Source: Phytohabitans maris
Lineage (GTDB): Bacteria > Actinomycetota > Actinomycetes > Mycobacteriales > Micromonosporaceae
Reading direction: 5' to 3'
Length of the DNA stretch: 64,000 bases
Assembly: GCF_031085175.1 (NCBI RefSeq)
Contig: NZ_JAVHUY010000024.1
Span: forward strand, 62,001 to 126,000
The notes beneath the pieces are model-generated. The model was given only the letters and a program-made list of their open reading frames with translations, was not told the origin of the DNA and made no database searches. Numbering within the stretch: the stretch's first letter is position 1; each line of letters begins with the position of its first letter. The position numbers and the translations under genes are program-made. Shown here piece after piece: positions 60,761 through 64,000 of this stretch.

Positions 60761-61753
60761 ATGTCGGGCGTGGACCTCGACGCGTACGTCGCCGAACATG
60801 ACGCCGAGTGGCGGCGGCTGGAGCAGCTGTCCCGTGGCCGGCGGCTGACCGCGGCCGAGGTCGACGAGCTCGTGGCCCTCTACCAGCGGGCCGCCACGCA
60901 CCTGTCGGTCGTCCGCAGCCGCTCGCCCGACCCGGCGCTCGTCGCGCGCCTGTCCCGGCTGGTGCTCGCCGCCCGTGCCACGATCACCGGGGGCAGCCGC
61001 CTCTCCTGGCGCGAGGTGGGGCGCTTCTTCACCGAGGGTTTCCCGCTCGCCGTCTACCGGGCCTGGCCCTGGTGGTCCGGCGTCGCGGTGGCGTTCACCG
61101 TGCTCACCGGCTTTCTCATGTGGTGGGTGGCCGGCCACCCGGAGAGCGCGGCCGCGTTCGTCGGCGAGGAGGCGGCCGAAGACCTGGTCGCGTCGGAGTT
61201 TGCCGGGTACTACACGGAGTTCCTTCCACCCACGTTCGCGTTCCACCTGTGGACGCACAACGCCTGGCTGGCCGCCCAGTGCCTGGCCTCCGGCGTGCTG
61301 ATCGTGCCGGTCCTCTGGCTGCTCTGGAACAACGCGCTCAACATCGCCGTGGTCGGCGGCGTGATGATCTCGTACGGTCGCGCCGACCTCTTCTTCGGCC
61401 TGATCACGCCGCACGGGCTGCTGGAGCTGACCGGCATCTACGTGGCGGCCGGCGCCGGCCTGCGCATCGGCTGGTCGTGGATCGCCCCCGGCCCGCACCG
61501 CACCCGCGGCCGGGCTGTGGTCGAGGCAGCCCGCGATGGCATGCTGGTGGCCGTCGGGCTGGTCGGCCTCTTCGCGGTGTCCGCGGTGGTCGAGGCGTTC
61601 GTGACGCCCTCGCCGCTGCCCACCGCCTTCCGCATCGGCATCGGCGCCGCGGTCTGGCTGGGCTTCCTCGGCTACGTCGTGATCCTCGGCGGCGCCGCGG
61701 CGAGAAGGGCCGGCGAGCTTTCGGAGCCGCGCTCACGGCCGAGGGCGTCATAG
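60761..61753 (+). CDS. Stage II sporulation protein M family membrane protein
   Basis: The 330-residue SpoIIM-family protein has a cytoplasmic N-terminal region (YVAEHDAEWRRLEQLSRGRR), then helices around SGVAVAFTVLTGFLMWWVAG, NAWLAAQCLASGVLIVPVLW, NNALNIAVVGGVMISYGRAD, LITPHGLLELTGIYVAAGAG and two more at the C-terminus. In Bacillus SpoIIM acts in engulfment; in actinobacteria its role is unknown. It is divergent from RDD with starts only 16 bp apart, so promoters must overlap the coding starts. Confidence 0.88.
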   Translation: MSGVDLDAYVAEHDAEWRRLEQLSRGRRLTAAEVDELVALYQRAATHLSVVRSRSPDPALVARLSRLVLAARATITGGSRLSWREVGRFFTEGFPLAVYRAWPWWSGVAVAFTVLTGFLMWWVAGHPESAAAFVGEEAAEDLVASEFAGYYTEFLPPTFAFHLWTHNAWLAAQCLASGVLIVPVLWLLWNNALNIAVVGGVMISYGRADLFFGLITPHGLLELTGIYVAAGAGLRIGWSWIAPGPHRTRGRAVVEAARDGMLVAVGLVGLFAVSAVVEAFVTPSPLPTAFRIGIGAAVWLGFLGYVVILGGAAARRAGELSEPRSRPRAS

Positions 61754-62704
61754 AGTTCAGACAGATGTGCCCCGGTCCGGACCGTTTTCTTCGGGTGCTT
61801 TCCCGCGGGCACTGCTGCGGTCGGGGCTCGCTGGCGCTCGCCGAGTTCCCCGGTCTCCGCTGCCAGGTCCGCGCCCTTTCCCCGCGCAGCACCTTCCCCA
61901 TCCGGATGGTCTGGAGTGCTCCCGCCGGAACCGCTGTTCGTCACGGACGCACCGCGCCCCCATGATCTACGTCGTGCAAGGAAGGGCGCGGCCAACGGTC
62001 TTCCGGCCGCACCGGTGGCCTTGATCGAAGGCGTCGCCTGAAGCCCGGCCCCCGGCGGCCGATTCTCAGCCCGAACGGGCCGCCCACCAAGGCGACAGGG
62101 ACCATGTCGTGCCGCGTTGGCCGCTGGTGATCGTTGTATCACGCTGATTCCGGGCGCGCCTACCACCCGTTTCCCTTGATCGACGCCCGGAGAGCGACCC
62201 AAGGCGCAGATCGTGGTACACGACTGCCCCTACAAGGGCAGCTGTGTGCCACGATCTGCCCGGAGCCAGCCGACGTCAACGCCGATCAAGGGCCGCCACC
62301 CGCCCGGTGCCGCCTGCTTCCGATGACAAAGCAGGGCCCGAGCCCGAACCTCCAGGGGAGTGCGGGTCGGCGACCAGTCGGGGTCAGGGTGAGCTTCGAC
62401 CCCGAAAGGTCTCCTGGATCGCGGGCGGTCGTGCGGGCGGCAAGGGGCGTCGCTGCCTGGAGGTGCCCGCCCGCTCGGGCCGGCGGTCGGGGGCGGGGTG
62501 TGAAATCGCGGAGGGTGAGGCCGCGGGAGTAGCGGTCCGGACCACCACGGACGTCGCGGTAGCCCAAATCTGTGTCTGGAAAGGGATTCTCTAGAGACTT
62601 TTCGGGGTCAGGTTCCCGCGCGAGACCCCGCCGGTGATCGAAGCTCCTCTGAAGTCGTTAGAACGACTTGAGGGGAGCTTTGATCACCCTGACCCCGAAA
62701 GTCT
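61754..62704. repeat. Mosaic intergenic repeat region, 951 bp
   Basis: The largest gene-free stretch, between convergent SpoIIM and DUF58. It holds a 48-bp palindrome (62209-62256), the 26-bp module in inverted orientation (62535-62560, with AGCCCAAATC beside it), GACCCCGAAAGG (62399-62410), and a nested inverted structure: arms 62589-62612 and 62688-62710 (CTCTAGAGACTTT...CGGGGTCAGG and its complement) flanking a 54-bp palindrome. Short frames here are Arg/Pro-rich and unconvincing. Confidence 0.75.
62209..62256. repeat. 48-bp palindrome, copy 3
   Basis: GATCGTGGTACAC...GTGTGCCACGATC with inner GCCC/GGGC stem around a CTACAA loop. Same length and layout as 6212-6259 and 37184-37231. Confidence 0.8.
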
Positions 62705-62710
62705 CTAGAG
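62589..62710. repeat. Nested inverted repeat around 54-bp palindrome, copy 4
   Basis: Outer arms (62589-62612 and 62688-62710) match over 23 bp with one extra A. Inside lies the fourth 54-bp palindrome (62634-62687). The right arm contains the TAG stop of the DUF58 gene (62705-62707). The design looks like one mobile palindrome inserted inside another element. Confidence 0.8.
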
Positions 62711-63985
62711 CTTTCCGGCCTGCTTGAGTGCCAGGTAGGTGTCGGCCACGCGGGAGGCGAAGGTGTCGACCGGGGCGTCCAGCACCTCGACGCCGTGGCG
62801 GGTGAGGGCCGACCGGACGCGGTCGCGTTCGCCGAGGGTGCGGAGCGTGGCGGCGGCGAGGTAGGGGTCGCCCTTGGCTTCGGCGAGCAGTGGGTCGTGC
62901 ACCGCGGCCACCAGTATCTTGTGCCGTGTGGCCAGGCGGGGCAGCACCGGCAGGAGGCCGTCGCCGAGCGCGCCCGGCTCCAGGGCGGTGAAGAGCACTA
63001 CCAGCGCCCGCTTGCGTTCGCGCCGCAGCACCTCGCCGACCACGAGCTCGAAGTCGGTCTCCACAAGGGAGGGTTGCAGCGGCGCCAGGGCGTTGACCAG
63101 GCGGGGGAGCAGCACGTGCCGGCCGCCGGAGACGGTGGCCCGTACCGCCGTGTCGACCGCGAGCAGGTCGACCTGGTCGCCGGCGCGCAGGGCGAGCGCG
63201 GCGAGCAGGAGGGCGGCGTCGATGGCCGCGTCCAGCCGGGGCTCGGCGCCGGCGAGCACAGCGGAGGTCCGGCCGGTGTCGAGTACGCAGACCACGCGCC
63301 GGTCGCGCTCCGGGCGCCAGGTGCGTACGAGCACGTCGGAGCGGCGCGCGCTGGCCCGCCAGTCGATGGAGCGGACGTCGTCGCCGATGACGTACTCCCG
63401 CAGCGCGTCGAACTCGGTGCCCTGCCCGCGCCCGCGGGTGACCGTCGAGCCCTCGAGCGTACGCAGGCGGGCGGTCTTCTCCGGCAGGAAGCGCCGCGAG
63501 TCGAAGCGGGGCAGTACCCGAAGCGTCCACTGTGGTGTCTCGGGCCGCCCGGCGCGCTGGCGGAAGGCGAGCCGCAGCGGCCCGTACGAGCGGAGGGTCA
63601 GCCGCACCGCCGGCCGGTCGCCGCGCCGGGTCGGGGTCAGCGACGTCTCCACCGTCACGGCGCTGCCCGGCTCCACCACCACCCGGTGTACCGCAGGGGT
63701 GGCGCCGGCCGACGGCACCCACGCGTCGCGGAGGTCGGCGTGCAGCACCCGGGGCGAGCGGTTGGCCACGCGCAGCGCCACCGTCGCGGTCTCGCCAGAG
63801 CGCACCGTGCGGGCGCCGTCCCGGGTGAACTCGACGTCGCGCAGCGGGGCGGCGAGCGCGAAGTCCACCATGGACAGAATGAGCACGGCGCCGGCGAGCA
63901 CCGCCAGCCCCAGCCAAGGCGACGGCCACAGCGGGAGCGTGGCGGCCGCGAGGATCAGCAGCAGGGCGGCGCGGCCGGTGACCAT
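62705..63985 (-). CDS. DUF58 domain membrane protein
   Basis: The 426-residue protein has two N-terminal helices (LLLILAAATLPLW and LGLAVLAGAVLILSMVDFAL), a beta-rich segment (LRVANRSPRVLHADLRDAWV) and the DUF58 signature GQGTEFDALREYVIGDDVRS with IDWRASARRSDVLVRTWRPE (about residues 190-220), then a vWA-like fold (VVCVLDTGRTSAVLAGAEPR). DUF58 genes usually follow a MoxR AAA ATPase gene, expected just outside the window. The ATG at 63985 is near the window edge and an earlier start cannot be excluded. Confidence 0.88.
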   Translation of the reverse strand: MVTGRAALLLILAAATLPLWPSPWLGLAVLAGAVLILSMVDFALAAPLRDVEFTRDGARTVRSGETATVALRVANRSPRVLHADLRDAWVPSAGATPAVHRVVVEPGSAVTVETSLTPTRRGDRPAVRLTLRSYGPLRLAFRQRAGRPETPQWTLRVLPRFDSRRFLPEKTARLRTLEGSTVTRGRGQGTEFDALREYVIGDDVRSIDWRASARRSDVLVRTWRPERDRRVVCVLDTGRTSAVLAGAEPRLDAAIDAALLLAALALRAGDQVDLLAVDTAVRATVSGGRHVLLPRLVNALAPLQPSLVETDFELVVGEVLRRERKRALVVLFTALEPGALGDGLLPVLPRLATRHKILVAAVHDPLLAEAKGDPYLAAATLRTLGERDRVRSALTRHGVEVLDAPVDTFASRVADTYLALKQAGKL

Positions 63986-64000
63986 CAGCGTGGCGTCGGC

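Noticed and set aside
62134-62594. Short plus-strand frames in the SpoIIM-DUF58 gap
   Set aside because: They run through the palindromes and the repeated module, are Arg/Pro-rich, and have no ribosome binding sites or domain matches.

Overview
The window is very GC-rich DNA with frequent GTG and TTG starts, many 4-base ATGA/GTGA gene overlaps and a typical actinomycete gene set: iniB/iniA/iniC-type genes, an HTH-DUF397 pair, EfeUOB iron uptake, TIGR03089, DUF58 and SpoIIM. I infer a filamentous actinobacterium, most likely of the Micromonosporaceae. This rests on gene content and composition, not on a database match. No tRNA, rRNA, CRISPR array, plasmid or phage backbone was seen.

Layout. 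1-6010: a truncated family 4 glycosyltransferase, a TIGR03089 protein, acetoacetate-CoA ligase and two paralogous membrane proteins, the second with a Thr/Pro-rich tail. 6298-10153: siderophore uptake (two FecCD permeases, a lipoprotein, a FhuF-like reductase) with an IdeR/DmdR-type iron box. 10125-20493: polyamine uptake and breakdown (FAD amine oxidase, aminotransferase, Lrp regulator, potD-A-B-C, a saccharopine-dehydrogenase-like enzyme, agmatinase). 20597-36843: a membrane and stress island made of NfeD-like protein, flotillin and a 1630-residue DUF3686 AAA ATPase, meeting tail-to-tail an iniB-iniA-iniC set (two dynamin-like GTPases), followed by an Hsp70-like protein, a large LuxR regulator and a roadblock protein. 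37308-43035: an orphan HipA-like kinase, GABA aminotransferase, aminobutyraldehyde dehydrogenase and a second aldehyde dehydrogenase. These continue the putrescine to GABA to succinate route that the first polyamine cluster begins.

43100-45474 is a mobile-element scar: a decayed IS5-type transposase, a truncated reading frame and an intact IS982 element with 20-bp perfect inverted ends. 45840-53755 is a hexose-phosphate/mannose block (pgm, a HAD phosphatase, Trm112-like, SIS isomerase, CDF transporter, manA) ending in ahcY. 53832-55896 holds small hypothetical genes and an XRE-DUF397 pair. 56224-59629 is efeU-efeO-efeB behind a second iron box. 59725-63985 holds RDD, SpoIIM and DUF58 membrane/envelope genes.

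The most unusual signal lies in short DNA between genes. A conserved 24-27 codon mini-gene sits directly in front of two unrelated genes (acetoacetate-CoA ligase and the CDF transporter). In each case its TGA overlaps the next ATG, and the differences between copies fall mainly in third codon positions, which suggests a translated coupling peptide. Separately, two families of long palindromes (four copies of exactly 54 bp and three copies of exactly 48 bp), together with a 26-bp module, build mosaic intergenic regions at 6011-6297, 36844-37307 and 61754-62704.
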